The position numbers and the translations under genes were made by a program. A DNA stretch of 64,000 bases, taken from assembly GCA_900473685.1 (NCBI GenBank), contig UCNE01000014.1, positions 186,001 through 250,000 on the forward strand, read 5' to 3'. The notes under the pieces were generated by a model. That model searched no databases, was not told the DNA's origin, and was given only the letters and a program-made list of their open reading frames with translations. Position 1 is the stretch's first letter. The number at the start of each line of letters is the position of its first letter. This DNA comes from Hyphomicrobiales bacterium (lineage in GTDB: Bacteria; Pseudomonadota; Alphaproteobacteria; Rhizobiales; Rhizobiaceae). This document shows, piece after piece, positions 16,150-25,744 of this stretch.

Positions 16150-18048
16150 TCAGCCTGCGGGAGGCTCCCACAGTTCGATCACTCCGCTTGTCCGGTCGAT
16201 GCTGAAGTTTCGCGACGGCAGGCCGGAGAGGTATTTCGCCAACATTCGGAATATCAAGGCGAACTGCGTCTGCACCGCGCCCGGCTCCTTGTTATCGTGA
16301 TCCGAAAACAGCTGCCCGACGGCCAGGTAGGCTGAGATCTTGTCTGCGCCGATCCAGTCCAGCGCCAGTTCGCTTCCCATCCGGACCCGGTACCAGTCGG
16401 CCAGAAATGCCAGCGCCGGCATTCCGTGGAGCACCTCGATTTCTGTTCCGCATTCCGTCAGGCGCGTGGCCAACGGCTGCTGCAGGCTCATGTCGTCGCG
16501 GGCAGCAGTGAATGCCGTCATTGCATCCTCAGCGGCAACCGGCTCATTGATTAGTGCCAGAGCCGCCAGATCGGCGAGATCGAGACTGCGGATCAGCGCG
16601 GCGATATCCTTCGGCCATTCCCGCTTGAGATAACGCCGCCCGGCCAGATGGCCGATATGTTCGAACAGGAAATCACCATAGCCGTCGACATCCAGCAGGC
16701 CGCCGGCTTCCAGCCGTGACGGCAGGATCTCCCTGCCATAAGCTTGCCGCAGATCATCATCGAGCGGCATCGCCTCAAGGCCAACCGTCTCGATGTCGAA
16801 ATTATCTTCGCCAATGGTGATGATCTTGTAGGCACCCGGAAAGGCAACAAGCGATGGCATGGCGATATTGGTGAGGAAACGTTCGCCGCTGCGGTACTGC
16901 GCCGTATCGTTGACATGCAGATGCCCGCTGAAATGGATATCGATGCCGGCGGCGATCAACGCCTCTGCAACCTCTATGCCGGGAATACGCTCTGCCATAC
17001 CTGTCCGGCCAAGCAGCGCCACCTCGTCATCGACCGTCGCATCAAGTGGATCGAGAACCGGATAGTGTGAAAACGCCAAAAGGCATTTGCCGTCGTCCCG
17101 CGCCCGGTGGGAAACATCGGCCATCCAATCCAGAACGAACCGCTTGTGCACCAGCATCGCATTCCAGCCCGCGCTGGTGCTGTCAGCCAGATCGCCCTCT
17201 TCTCCGGGAACGACCCCATCGACCGGCGCAAAAACATTGGCGTCGATCATCAGCAGCCAGACGCCGGGAAAGGGCTCGATCAGATAGGACGCATCCATCA
17301 GCCTGCGCGTGGTGTTTCCATCCGGCGACTGAACCTCGTAAATCCGCGCTGCAGGATCGCCATCCGCGCCAAATGGCGTTTCCCAGTGCAGATCACCAAC
17401 GCGCGGATAAAAGCCAAAATCCGCCATGGCATCCAGCCCGTCCGGATACCCCTGGCAATACATCCGGTCGCTGGCGATGACAGCATGCGCCCCCCGGTCG
17501 CGCAGATGCGGGTCGCTGCTGAGGATACTATAGCCCCCGTCTTCATTGAGAAACCGCTTGGCGCGGTGGCGGCCATCCGCTCCGAAAATGTCGTGATTGC
17601 CGGTCGTTGCATAAAACCGCATGCCGAACCGCGCCGCATAGCTATCGAGCACGCGCTTCACGCCCCTGACGGTTTCCACCTGTCCATCATCGGAATAATC
17701 GCCAAGCAGCACGACATGGCGGATGCCGCGTGCGGCGACATCGTCAAGCGTGTAATGGAGCGCGAAATAGCTTTCGTTGAAAACCCGCGTCGAGCGGGCC
17801 GTGTCGGCCAAAAGCCGGAACGTCAGCCGCCTGTCCTTCTGAACGATGCCGGGAAAACCGTAGTCGCCATAAAGATCATGGAAATGCGCGTCGGCAATGA
17901 CGGCAATGCGCGGGTGCTCTGCGGGCGGCATTCTGTCGGTATTTTCCGTCTGCACGTTCAAACCGGATTCGTTTCTCTCCGTCTCTCGCATATGTGGAAA
18001 GAAAAAGCGAATTGAAGTCTCGCTTAACCCAAGCAGTTTAGCTAACAT
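16150..18048 (-). CDS. Calcineurin-like metallophosphoesterase
   Basis: Protein of up to 632 residues whose N-terminal 350 residues form a calcineurin-like phosphoesterase domain. The dimetal motifs are visible in order: DAHFH, GDYSDDG, GNHD, a His in LAFSHYP and GHLHVND. The C-terminal 250 residues match nothing I know. The start is uncertain: in-frame ATGs at 18048, 17991 and 17931 all lack a good ribosome-binding site, and conservation begins only after the last. No clear signal peptide is seen. It is divergent from the MBL-fold gene at 18159. The substrate could be a nucleotide, phospholipid head group or phosphoprotein. Confidence 0.8.
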   Translation of the reverse strand: MLAKLLGLSETSIRFFFPHMRETERNESGLNVQTENTDRMPPAEHPRIAVIADAHFHDLYGDYGFPGIVQKDRRLTFRLLADTARSTRVFNESYFALHYTLDDVAARGIRHVVLLGDYSDDGQVETVRGVKRVLDSYAARFGMRFYATTGNHDIFGADGRHRAKRFLNEDGGYSILSSDPHLRDRGAHAVIASDRMYCQGYPDGLDAMADFGFYPRVGDLHWETPFGADGDPAARIYEVQSPDGNTTRRLMDASYLIEPFPGVWLLMIDANVFAPVDGVVPGEEGDLADSTSAGWNAMLVHKRFVLDWMADVSHRARDDGKCLLAFSHYPVLDPLDATVDDEVALLGRTGMAERIPGIEVAEALIAAGIDIHFSGHLHVNDTAQYRSGERFLTNIAMPSLVAFPGAYKIITIGEDNFDIETVGLEAMPLDDDLRQAYGREILPSRLEAGGLLDVDGYGDFLFEHIGHLAGRRYLKREWPKDIAALIRSLDLADLAALALINEPVAAEDAMTAFTAARDDMSLQQPLATRLTECGTEIEVLHGMPALAFLADWYRVRMGSELALDWIGADKISAYLAVGQLFSDHDNKEPGAVQTQFALIFRMLAKYLSGLPSRNFSIDRTSGVIELWEPPAG

Positions 18049-18158
18049 GGCCGAAATGCGGCTTGGTTAATCAGGCCCGATAAAAGACGACTTTAAGAAT
18101 TAAGTGGGACAGTTGCAGACGGAAAGGCAAGATAGTTTTCCGTGACTGAGGCGAGAGA

Positions 18159-18989
18159 GTGAACGAAAACGTGTTTCGGGTGCGGTTATGGGGAGTGCGC
18201 GGCAGCCTCCCGGTCTCGGGGGCCGAGTTCCAGAACTATGGCGGCAACACCATCTGCATCGAGATGCAGTGTGGTCCTCACAGGCTATTGTTCGATGCCG
18301 GCTCCGGCCTGATGCCGGCAGGCCAGGCGCTGAAGTCCGAAGGCGTTTCCGATTTCAACCTGTTTTTCACCCACTGCCATTACGACCATATCGTCGGCCT
18401 GCCCTACCTACCGGCGCTGTTTGACCCACATGCCTCCGTGACCTTGTGGTCCGGACATCTGGCCGGACGCATGTCCACCCGCCAGATGATCGGCGAATTC
18501 ATGCGGCCGCCGTGGTTTCCGGTGGAGCCGGATATCTGCCGCGCCTCGATCAACTGCCGCGATTTCCGCTCCGGTGATGCGCTGGTTCCCTATCCCGGCG
18601 TGACGATCCGCACCGGCAGCCTCAATCATCCGGGCGGCGCCATCGGTTACCGCGTCGAGTGGGGTGGCCGCGCGGTGGCGCTGGTGACCGATACCGAACA
18701 CAAGCCAGGCACGCTCGATCCCGCCGTGCTCGACCTGATCGATGGCTGCGATCTCTTCCTCTACGATTGCATGTATACCGACGACGAAATGCACCGCCAT
18801 GTCGGCTACGGCCATTCCACGTGGCAGCAGGGCATCCGGCTGGCCAAGACGGCAAAGGCCAGGCAGGTGGCCTTCATCCACCATTCGCCGCTGCGCACCG
18901 ACATCGAACTCGATGAAATCCAGCGGCTCGCCGGCCAGGAATTCAACGGCGCGATTACCGCCCGCGACGGCCAGGTGATCGATCTATGA
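18159..18989 (+). CDS. MBL-fold metallohydrolase
   Basis: Cytoplasmic metallo-beta-lactamase-fold hydrolase of 276 residues. The metal-binding HxHxDH motif is THCHYDH (about 70-76), with further ligands in the His of NHPGGAIGYRV, the Asp of VTDTEH and the His of GHSTW. The N-terminus RLWGVRGSLPVSG is shared with RNase Z/PhnP-like members that cleave phosphodiesters. GTG start with a GGCGAGAGAG ribosome-binding site. It could hydrolyse a cyclic phosphodiester, which would fit a locus with a cNMP-binding protein, but this is speculative. Confidence 0.85.
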   Translation: MNENVFRVRLWGVRGSLPVSGAEFQNYGGNTICIEMQCGPHRLLFDAGSGLMPAGQALKSEGVSDFNLFFTHCHYDHIVGLPYLPALFDPHASVTLWSGHLAGRMSTRQMIGEFMRPPWFPVEPDICRASINCRDFRSGDALVPYPGVTIRTGSLNHPGGAIGYRVEWGGRAVALVTDTEHKPGTLDPAVLDLIDGCDLFLYDCMYTDDEMHRHVGYGHSTWQQGIRLAKTAKARQVAFIHHSPLRTDIELDEIQRLAGQEFNGAITARDGQVIDL

Positions 18990-18996
18990 GACAACC

Positions 18997-19758
18997 TTAG
19001 CCGGTTGAGACCTGCTGTTCGCGAAGGATATCCGCAACCGGGATCCACCGGCAGGCGGGATGATCCGCGGTCACGGCAAACAGTGCACGCATGAAATCCC
19101 AGACCGCCGCGTCATGCACCAGATGATGGGTCAAAAGCCCCATTGTCCCGCCATGATCGAACATGAACCGCAAGCGCGCGGCAATCTCGATAGCCAGTGC
19201 CTGCGGGTCACGTCCTCCCCGCGTCCCATGCCAGTCCATCACATCCACATGCGTGTTGATCAGCGGCAAGGCGGCCGGCTTTTCCGGGCCATAGACCGAC
19301 AGCGCGCGATAGCCGAGCCCGGCCAAGTGCGGAACAAGGCCAGCATCGATCCGGTTCCACGGCGGTACCAGCATAGGCACAAACTGTCCGCCATAGTGCG
19401 CAGCAAGCTGGTCGAAACCCCGTTTCAATTCGCCAAGCACATCCTCCGCCGGGCGATGCCGGCCAAGTTCCTGCTTCTTCTCGTCAGGGCCTGCATGGTT
19501 GCGATGTGCCCAGCCGTGTACGGCAACGGAGCACAACGGCTCCGCCTGCAGCCTTCCGGCCAACGCCGTGCCGGTATGCGCCGGAATGACCGCCAGCGTC
19601 AGCGGCACCGCGAAAATGTTTGATATATCCAGCAACCGGTCGAGGGCTCCCGTTGGCTCGATGGCATCGTCATCCCGCAGCCAGAACTGCGCCACCTTGC
19701 CCGCCTGCTGCCAGCGATCCAACTCGCCAACGATCGCTGCTTCGAATTCATCCATCAT
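18997..19758 (-). CDS. Polysaccharide deacetylase-like protein
   Basis: Protein of 253 residues with a carbohydrate esterase 4-like (NodB-related) barrel. WLRDDDA (about 26-32) supplies the catalytic/metal acidic residues, and VHGWAHRNH supplies the His-x-x-x-His pair. PPWNRIDAGLVPHLAGLGYRALSVYG matches the third conserved family segment. No signal peptide is evident, so it may act on a cytoplasmic precursor. It overlaps the downstream partner: the upstream glycosyltransferase gene ends at 19755, giving a four-base ATGA overlap, so the two are translated together. Confidence 0.78.
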   Translation of the reverse strand: MMDEFEAAIVGELDRWQQAGKVAQFWLRDDDAIEPTGALDRLLDISNIFAVPLTLAVIPAHTGTALAGRLQAEPLCSVAVHGWAHRNHAGPDEKKQELGRHRPAEDVLGELKRGFDQLAAHYGGQFVPMLVPPWNRIDAGLVPHLAGLGYRALSVYGPEKPAALPLINTHVDVMDWHGTRGGRDPQALAIEIAARLRFMFDHGGTMGLLTHHLVHDAAVWDFMRALFAVTADHPACRWIPVADILREQQVSTG

Positions 19759-20852
19759 GCCGTACCCGCTTTTATGTATTGGTCGAGAATGGCACTCAAT
19801 CGCGCCGCTGCCCGGTCGAGTGAACGCTCCTCGCCCGCAAAGGATCTTGCCGCACCGGCAAGCCTTGTCCGCTCGCCGTCATCCGTCAGCAGCCGCCCGA
19901 TCGCCTGCGCATAGGCATCGACATCTCCCGGCGGTGTCAACAGGCCCGTTTTCCCCTGCACCACTACCTCCGGCACGCCAGCAATCTCTTGTGCGGCAAC
20001 AGGCAACCCTGCGGCCTGTGCTTCGAGATAGGCCAGACCATAAGCCTCGCCGCACCCCGGCCAGACATAGAGCGATGATCCCGACAGGAGATCGGCGATT
20101 TCGGTTGCGGATTTTTCGCCGTGCCAGACAATCCGGTCCGCATCGAACCCGGCAAACAATGCATGCACATCGGCGGAACGCGGCCCGTCGCCGACAACGG
20201 ACAATTGCCACGGCAGATGCGTCAACCGCGACAGCGCGTCGGCCAGCATGACATAGCTGTCCATCTTGTCGCCGGACCGCATCATCGCCACGGTAATCAA
20301 CCGTCCGGGTTCAGGCCGCGGCAGCTTTTCGAGAAACAAGCCCGGATCGATGAACGGTGGCAACACGGCGAGGTGCGCGCCGGATGACGCCGCCGCAAGT
20401 CCTTCCAGGTCGCGCCGGGTCAGGCAAATATTCACCGATGCCTGTTTCACGGCATTCAGCACCTGTTGCTGCATGTCCGCCCAAAGCCCATTGTTGCGCC
20501 GTGCCGAATAGGAAGCCTCCGCCGTCACATAACCAAGGCCGAATTCACGGGCGAGCGCCGGGCCCATCAGATCCGGCGCCTTGTAATAGGGATGGTAGCA
20601 AAACCAGATATCCGGCGCGCCGCGCTCACGCCAGAGCGCCGAAATCCGCGCGCGTTCCGCGTCCATCGCTCCGGCCCGCGTTTCGATCGCATCAGCTGAA
20701 GCATCCGGCAGGAAAGCCCGCATCTCCGATGCGATCTCCACCTGATGCCCCGCCCTCACAAGTGCGGCCATCAACAGCCGCGCCATCAACCGGTCGCCGG
20801 AGGGAACGGGGTGATTGGGGGATTTGAGCGGACTGTAGAATGCGATCTTCAT
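19755..20852 (-). CDS. Glycosyltransferase family 4
   Basis: GT4-type GT-B glycosyltransferase of 365 residues. The N-terminus (IAFYSPLKSPNHPVPSGDRLMARLL) contains the acceptor-side loop; the C-terminal domain includes VWPGCGEAYGLAYLEAQAAGLPVAAQ, which holds the EX7E-like segment and the donor-binding Gly-rich region. It is co-transcribed with the deacetylase-like gene. The pair may remodel the same polymer built by the enzymes at 7847-11445. It lies 83 nt downstream of the end of a separate sugar-import operon on the same strand. Confidence 0.87.
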   Translation of the reverse strand: MKIAFYSPLKSPNHPVPSGDRLMARLLMAALVRAGHQVEIASEMRAFLPDASADAIETRAGAMDAERARISALWRERGAPDIWFCYHPYYKAPDLMGPALAREFGLGYVTAEASYSARRNNGLWADMQQQVLNAVKQASVNICLTRRDLEGLAAASSGAHLAVLPPFIDPGLFLEKLPRPEPGRLITVAMMRSGDKMDSYVMLADALSRLTHLPWQLSVVGDGPRSADVHALFAGFDADRIVWHGEKSATEIADLLSGSSLYVWPGCGEAYGLAYLEAQAAGLPVAAQEIAGVPEVVVQGKTGLLTPPGDVDAYAQAIGRLLTDDGERTRLAGAARSFAGEERSLDRAAARLSAILDQYIKAGTA

Positions 20853-20935
20853 CAGCTGCGGTTCTAGAACATAGTGCCGCCGTTGGGAACCAGCCCTGCC
20901 GGGTTGTTTGCAAACTGCGCTAACCGGCTGCCCGG

Positions 20936-22015
20936 TCAGCCGAGCGCCAGCTCGGTCTGGGCATCGAACAGATGCAGCGCATCCTCGTCAAAACCAAAGG
21001 CCTGCGTCATGCCCACCGTCAGCTTGGTGCGCGGCGGCAGACAGGCGGTGACCTTTTGTCCACTTACCCGGCCGGTGATCACCAGTTCCGGGCCTGTCAA
21101 CTCGACAACCTCGATCTCGACCGCAAGCACGGGACTTTCGGCCACATCCGCAGCAAGGCGAAGCGCTTCCGGACGCACACCCAGCTTGACGCGCCGTCCG
21201 ACGGGTGCCGCATTCTTCAGTCGCGCCGGCAAGGCAATGACCGCGTCCGATCCGTCGAGCTGCACGCCCTCGCCCGTCACCACGCCATCCAGCACGTTCA
21301 TCGGCGGTGAGCCGACAAAACCAGCGACATAGAGCGTCGCCGGATGGTCATACACCTCTTCCGGCGTGCCAAACTGTTCGATCCGGCCGTTGCGCATGAC
21401 AGCGATCCGTGTCGCCAGCGTCATCGCCTCGATCTGGTCATGGGTAACGTAGACGATCGTCGTGCCGAGCATCTGGTGCAACCGTTTCAGTTCGGTGCGC
21501 GTCTCCATCCTGAGCTTGGCGTCAAGATTTGAGAGCGGTTCATCGAACAGGAAAACCTGCGGCTTGCGCACCAGCGCCCGGCCGATCGCCACACGCTGAC
21601 GCTGGCCACCAGAAAGCTGGCCCGGCTTGCGGTCCAACAGATTCTCGATCTGCAACAGCCTGGCCGTTTCCTGCACCGCCTTTTCCCGCTCCGCGGCCGG
21701 AACCTTGCGCATCTCCAGCCCGAAGCCGATATTGCGATGGACCGTGAGGTTCGGATAGAGCGCATAGGACTGGAACACCATGGCGATGTCACGGTCCTTC
21801 GGATGCACCCCGAGGATAGAGCGCCCACCGATCCGGATGTCGCCGCCCGATGCTTCCGCAAGACCGGCAATGATGTTGAGCAAGGTCGACTTGCCGCAAC
21901 CGGAGGAACCGAGCAGCACCAGGAACTCGCCGCTTTCCAGCGATATATCGATGCCTTTCAGCGTCTCCAGCGCGCCGTAGGTCTTGCGGATATTCTCGAT
22001 TTCGAGCGCGCTCAT
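20936..22015 (-). CDS. Sugar ABC importer ATPase, MalK/UgpC type
   Basis: ATPase of 359 residues driving the CUT1-type importer of the operon 20936-27052. Walker A GSSGCGKST (about 37-45), signature LSGGQRQRVAIGRAL, Walker B LFDEPLSNLDAKLR and the His of VYVTHDQ are all intact, followed by the C-terminal TOBE regulatory domain. The ATG at 22015 overlaps the PfkB stop (ATGA); the open frame upstream of it belongs to the antisense of that kinase. The gene lies at the end of the operon. Confidence 0.95.
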   Translation of the reverse strand: MSALEIENIRKTYGALETLKGIDISLESGEFLVLLGSSGCGKSTLLNIIAGLAEASGGDIRIGGRSILGVHPKDRDIAMVFQSYALYPNLTVHRNIGFGLEMRKVPAAEREKAVQETARLLQIENLLDRKPGQLSGGQRQRVAIGRALVRKPQVFLFDEPLSNLDAKLRMETRTELKRLHQMLGTTIVYVTHDQIEAMTLATRIAVMRNGRIEQFGTPEEVYDHPATLYVAGFVGSPPMNVLDGVVTGEGVQLDGSDAVIALPARLKNAAPVGRRVKLGVRPEALRLAADVAESPVLAVEIEVVELTGPELVITGRVSGQKVTACLPPRTKLTVGMTQAFGFDEDALHLFDAQTELALG

Positions 22016-22944
22016 GCGGTCTCTCCGGTCGCGGCCAACAATGGGCCACCATAGTTGCGGGGAAGCGTGGAAATGGCGCGCGAGGCAACGGCAGTTCCGG
22101 CCTGCAAACACTCCTGCAGCGGCAGGCCTTCGGCAAGGGCGGCAAGAAAGGCCGCATTGAAGACATCGCCTGCACCGATCGTGTCGACGACCTTGACCGC
22201 CGGTGCCGTTGCAGACACCAGCGCACCATCGGCACCGATGGCAAGAGCGCCATCCGGACCGCGCTTGACGACGACAATGGCATCCACAGGCATATGACGC
22301 TTGAGCTCACGGGCAGCTTCAACGGGGTCGGCAAGACCCGATAGTGTCGTTGTTTCCACCTCGTTCAGCAGTGCGCAGCCGCAACGCGACAGCCAGCCGC
22401 GCGTCGCCTGCCGGTTTCTCTCCGTCCACCCGTCGAGCGGCCAGCCGGTGTCGAGCGCCAGCGTGATGCCGTGTGTATCGGCCCAATCGAACAGATAAGG
22501 GTAATCCGCCGTTAGGTCGTCGGTGAGGAAAGAGCCGCACAGCAGCGCATAGCCACCGGACAACCGGGCGCCATCGAGGGCTGCAAACACACAATCGAGC
22601 GAAAACCGCGGCAGATGTCCGCGGGTCGTAAAGAATGTGCGCTCGCCGTCGGGATGGGTGATGCCGACCGAAAGCGTCGTCCCCTCCGGCCGGACCGGCC
22701 ATTTCTCCGCCTGAGAGCCGAACGACTCGCGCAGCCAACGGCCGAACTCGTCGGTGCCGGTATTGGCAGCGATATCGAAAGCGACCCCGAGCGCCTTCCA
22801 GGCAAGGGCTGCATTGCCGGCCGAACCGCCGACCCGCAATTCATCGTGATCGACGATGATCTCGGTGCCGGCCTCCGGCCAGGGCGCCGCCGGTCCAAGG
22901 ATCAGGTCGACATTGACGTTTCCGATCACCGCAAGCGGACGCAT
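22012..22944 (-). CDS. PfkB-family carbohydrate kinase
   Basis: Sugar kinase of 310 residues in the ribokinase/PfkB family. It has the N-terminal substrate motif IGNVNVDLILG, the GGSAGNAALAWKALG segment and the catalytic TIGAGDVFNAAF motif (GAGD about 257-260). It presumably phosphorylates the sugar brought in by the surrounding transporter before the SIS-domain protein acts. The combination of SIS protein, PfkB kinase and CUT1 importer resembles Frl-type operons for fructosyl-amino acids, though amino-sugar routes are equally possible. The ATG at 22944 starts one base after the SIS gene ends. Confidence 0.9.
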   Translation of the reverse strand: MRPLAVIGNVNVDLILGPAAPWPEAGTEIIVDHDELRVGGSAGNAALAWKALGVAFDIAANTGTDEFGRWLRESFGSQAEKWPVRPEGTTLSVGITHPDGERTFFTTRGHLPRFSLDCVFAALDGARLSGGYALLCGSFLTDDLTADYPYLFDWADTHGITLALDTGWPLDGWTERNRQATRGWLSRCGCALLNEVETTTLSGLADPVEAARELKRHMPVDAIVVVKRGPDGALAIGADGALVSATAPAVKVVDTIGAGDVFNAAFLAALAEGLPLQECLQAGTAVASRAISTLPRNYGGPLLAATGETA

Positions 22945-22945
22945 G

Positions 22946-23968
22946 TCATTCGCTCCGGGTAATCTTGGTGGAGCGCACCGGCGTTCCGGCATTCTCGACG
23001 CGGGCTTCGGCAAAGACGATCATGAAGCGCTGGGCAACCGGCAGCATCGAGAAGATGGCCGCAAGCCCCGTCGCAGGCGCAAAGCTCAGCGTCGCTGTCC
23101 CTTCCACAGGCGCCTTTCCGGAGGCATCGAACACGATAACCGGAGAGCCCGTCTCCACCGCCGATACAGCCATCGCCGTCACCAGATCGGTGGTCACGTC
23201 ATCACCGCGAAACAGCACGACGCCAACCTTCGGACCCAGCATTTCCATCGGACCATGCCGAAGCTGACCACCTTCCAGCGAAAAACAGGGATAGCGCGAA
23301 AGCTCGGTCAACCCGAGCGCCAGTGCTTCCGCAAGTCCCTGCAGGCGGCGGCCGGACGTGACGACGGCAGCGATGTTTTCAAAAGCCGTAAGCGCTGCCG
23401 TCACATCATTTTCAACAGGCGCCGAAAGCACGGCCAGCGCAGGCGTCGGATCTTCGCCGAGCGCCGCAAGGATTGCCAGATGCAGTGCGAAACTGACCGT
23501 CAGGCTGCGCGTCGCCGCAAAGGCCAGTTCCGTGCCACCGGCACCGACGAGGCAGGGCGCGGCTCCAGCCAGAAAGGACGTCCCCTCCAGCGTCAGGCCA
23601 AATGTATCTTCGGACCCGCCGGTTTCCGAAAACCAGCGCAGCACTTCGGCACTCTCGCCGGATTGCGAGGTGATCAAAACGGTGCGGCCTTCGATCGCAA
23701 GCGGCATGCTGAGTTGCTCGGACAATGTGATGGCAATCGCCTCTATGCCAAGCGCACGATATAGCGGCTCGACCGCGCGATTGACCGCATGCGACCCGCC
23801 CATACCGAGCAAAAGCAGGCCGCCGGTCTCGCGCAACGACGCTGCGATCACTTTGGCTCTCTCGCCTGCGCTCTCAAAGGAGGCAATCGCATCGGCATTC
23901 TGGCGGGCCATTTCGCGATCGATCGCCTGCAGCCCGATCGGGCGGTAATCGTTAGAGGTCATGGTCAT
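22946..23968 (-). CDS. SIS-domain sugar isomerase/deglycase
   Basis: Protein of 340 residues with two SIS (sugar isomerase) domains, related to the isomerase half of GlmS and to AgaS and FrlB. LLLLGMGGSHAVNRA and LITSQSGESAEVLRW are the phosphosugar-binding loops of the first domain; LEGGQLRHGPMEML contains the Glu/His region typical of GlmS-like SIS proteins. It probably converts a phosphorylated amino sugar or fructosyl-amino acid to a central intermediate. It overlaps the upstream permease stop by four bases. The exact substrate is unknown. Confidence 0.85.
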   Translation of the reverse strand: MTMTSNDYRPIGLQAIDREMARQNADAIASFESAGERAKVIAASLRETGGLLLLGMGGSHAVNRAVEPLYRALGIEAIAITLSEQLSMPLAIEGRTVLITSQSGESAEVLRWFSETGGSEDTFGLTLEGTSFLAGAAPCLVGAGGTELAFAATRSLTVSFALHLAILAALGEDPTPALAVLSAPVENDVTAALTAFENIAAVVTSGRRLQGLAEALALGLTELSRYPCFSLEGGQLRHGPMEMLGPKVGVVLFRGDDVTTDLVTAMAVSAVETGSPVIVFDASGKAPVEGTATLSFAPATGLAAIFSMLPVAQRFMIVFAEARVENAGTPVRSTKITRSE

Positions 23969-24810
23969 CCCTTGACGCCGCCGCTGGTGAGCCCGGAGAT
24001 CAGGGCGCGTTGCATGACGAGGCCGATCACCACGGGCGGCAGGGCGGCAAGCACGCCCGCGGTTGCGATCAGTCCGTAATCAGAGACCCGGCCACCGGCG
24101 AGATCGGCGATGGCAACGGTCAGTGTCTTGGCGCGCAGGTCGGACGTGAACAGCAGCGCGTAGAAGAATTCGTCCCAGGCGAGCAGGAAGGCAAACAGCG
24201 CCGATGTCGCCATGACTGGGGCTGCCAGTGGCAGGGTGATGATCCGCAGCGTTGCAAACAGCCCTGCCCCGTCCATCATCGCCGCCGCCTCGATCTCCCT
24301 CGGGATGGCATCAAAGCCCGATTTCATCAGCCAAGTGGTAAAGGGGGCAAGGATGGTGAGATAGACCAGCGCCAGTCCGAAAACGCTGTTGAGCAACCCC
24401 AGATGTGCAAGGCCGAAATAAAGCGGCACCGCCAGCGCCACCGGCGGCAGCATGTAGGTGGCGATCACCATATACAGCGACCAGCCGACGGATGGCGTGC
24501 GTGATACGGCCCAGGCGGCGGGAATGGCAAGCGCCAGCGCGGCGATGGTTGCCATGCCGGCAACGAGGATGCTGTTGGTCAGCGACGCGACGAAGGCGGC
24601 ACCGGCGCTGTTTTCAACGCTGGAAAGCAACGTCGCATAGCGTGAAAAATCCACCGCCTGCGGCCACCAGACAAGCGGCTTGGCCGTCAGGTCGGCGGCC
24701 GGCGAGATGCTCATGATGAACAGCCACAGGACCGGCGCAAGGATGATGACCGCAAGCAAGAGCGCGCAGGCATGGAGGAAAAAGGAAAACAGGAAGCTCT
24801 TGCGTTCCAT
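23965..24810 (-). CDS. Sugar ABC importer permease, MalG type
   Basis: Inner-membrane permease of 281 residues, second of the CUT1 pair. It has an N-terminal span after MERKSFLFSFFLHAC, further spans and the EAA coupling loop around PREIEAAAMMDGAGLFATLRIITLPL. The ATG at 24810 shares its A with the previous stop (TAATG), so translation is coupled. The much longer open frame that begins at 25203 is only an upstream extension through the MalF-type gene in another frame. Confidence 0.93.
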   Translation of the reverse strand: MERKSFLFSFFLHACALLLAVIILAPVLWLFIMSISPAADLTAKPLVWWPQAVDFSRYATLLSSVENSAGAAFVASLTNSILVAGMATIAALALAIPAAWAVSRTPSVGWSLYMVIATYMLPPVALAVPLYFGLAHLGLLNSVFGLALVYLTILAPFTTWLMKSGFDAIPREIEAAAMMDGAGLFATLRIITLPLAAPVMATSALFAFLLAWDEFFYALLFTSDLRAKTLTVAIADLAGGRVSDYGLIATAGVLAALPPVVIGLVMQRALISGLTSGGVKG

Positions 24811-25694
24811 TATGCCGTACTCCCCGCTGTACGCCGGACAAGCATGGCATAAACAGCCGCTAGAACAGCCACCAGCAACGTGACGATCAACGCCAGCGAG
24901 GCGCCCGATCCTGCCCGCTGGAAGGAAAACGCCTCCTGATAGACGAGGATCGACAGCGTGCGTGTGCTGTTGGCCGGTCCGCCCCGGGTCATCACCCAGA
25001 TGATGTCGAATACCTTGAACGCCTCGATGGTTCGAAGCACCAGCGCCACGATCAGCGGACCTGCGAGATAAGGCAGAATGACGAAGCGGAACCGCGAAAA
25101 CGGTCCGGCGCCATCGACCAGCGATGCGGCGGTGATATCGCGCGGCACAGCCTGCAGGGCGGCCAGCGCAATCAGCGCCACCAGCGGAAAGTTTTTCCAG
25201 CAATCGGCGATGATCAGCGAAGCCAGCGCCGTGCCGGGCTCACCCAGCCAGGAACGGTAGGCATCAAGCATGCCGATCTGGGTCAGCGCGGCATTCAGCG
25301 CCCCATACTCCGGATTGTAGATCAGCCGCCACAGCGTCGCGTTGACGACGGTCGGCAGTGCCCAGGGCAGGATCATCAGCGCACGCAGGACGGTGCGTCC
25401 ATAAAATTGCTGATTGAGCAGAAGTGCCGCCAGAACGCCGAGAACCATTTCGGCAAAGACGGAGATAACGGCAAAGATCGTCGTCGTCGTCAGGGTGCGC
25501 TGGAAATTGGAGCTCGTCAGCGTCTTCACGTAATTGTCGATGCCGACGAAATTGCCGGCCGTGCCGACCAGCTTGGCATCGGTGAAGGAAAGCCCGACGG
25601 TATCGGCGAGCGGCCAGCCGATGACGGCGATCATGACGGCGAGCAGCGGTAGCATCAGCAGCCATGCACGTGTGGTCATCGATGTCCCGGACAT
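24810..25694 (-). CDS. Sugar ABC importer permease, MalF type
   Basis: Inner-membrane permease of 294 residues, first of the CUT1 pair. Spans are clear from about residue 10 onward (WLLMLPLLAVMIAVIGWPL), and the EAA coupling loop is around PRDITAASLVDGAGPFSRFRFVILPYL. An alternative start at 25679 (MTTRAW) would shorten it by five residues. It is separated from the binding-protein gene by 119 nt containing a strong stem-loop. Confidence 0.93.
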   Translation of the reverse strand: MSGTSMTTRAWLLMLPLLAVMIAVIGWPLADTVGLSFTDAKLVGTAGNFVGIDNYVKTLTSSNFQRTLTTTTIFAVISVFAEMVLGVLAALLLNQQFYGRTVLRALMILPWALPTVVNATLWRLIYNPEYGALNAALTQIGMLDAYRSWLGEPGTALASLIIADCWKNFPLVALIALAALQAVPRDITAASLVDGAGPFSRFRFVILPYLAGPLIVALVLRTIEAFKVFDIIWVMTRGGPANSTRTLSILVYQEAFSFQRAGSGASLALIVTLLVAVLAAVYAMLVRRTAGSTA

Positions 25695-25744
25695 GGGGCA
25701 ACTCTTCCTGAAAAAATCATGGGATGCAAGGGGGATGCGAAAGC

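Noticed and set aside
24811-25203. An upstream extension of the MalG-type permease gene that would add about 130 residues.
   Set aside because: It lies within the MalF-type gene, lacks membrane character, and the ATG at 24810 gives the standard permease N-terminus with stop/start overlap.
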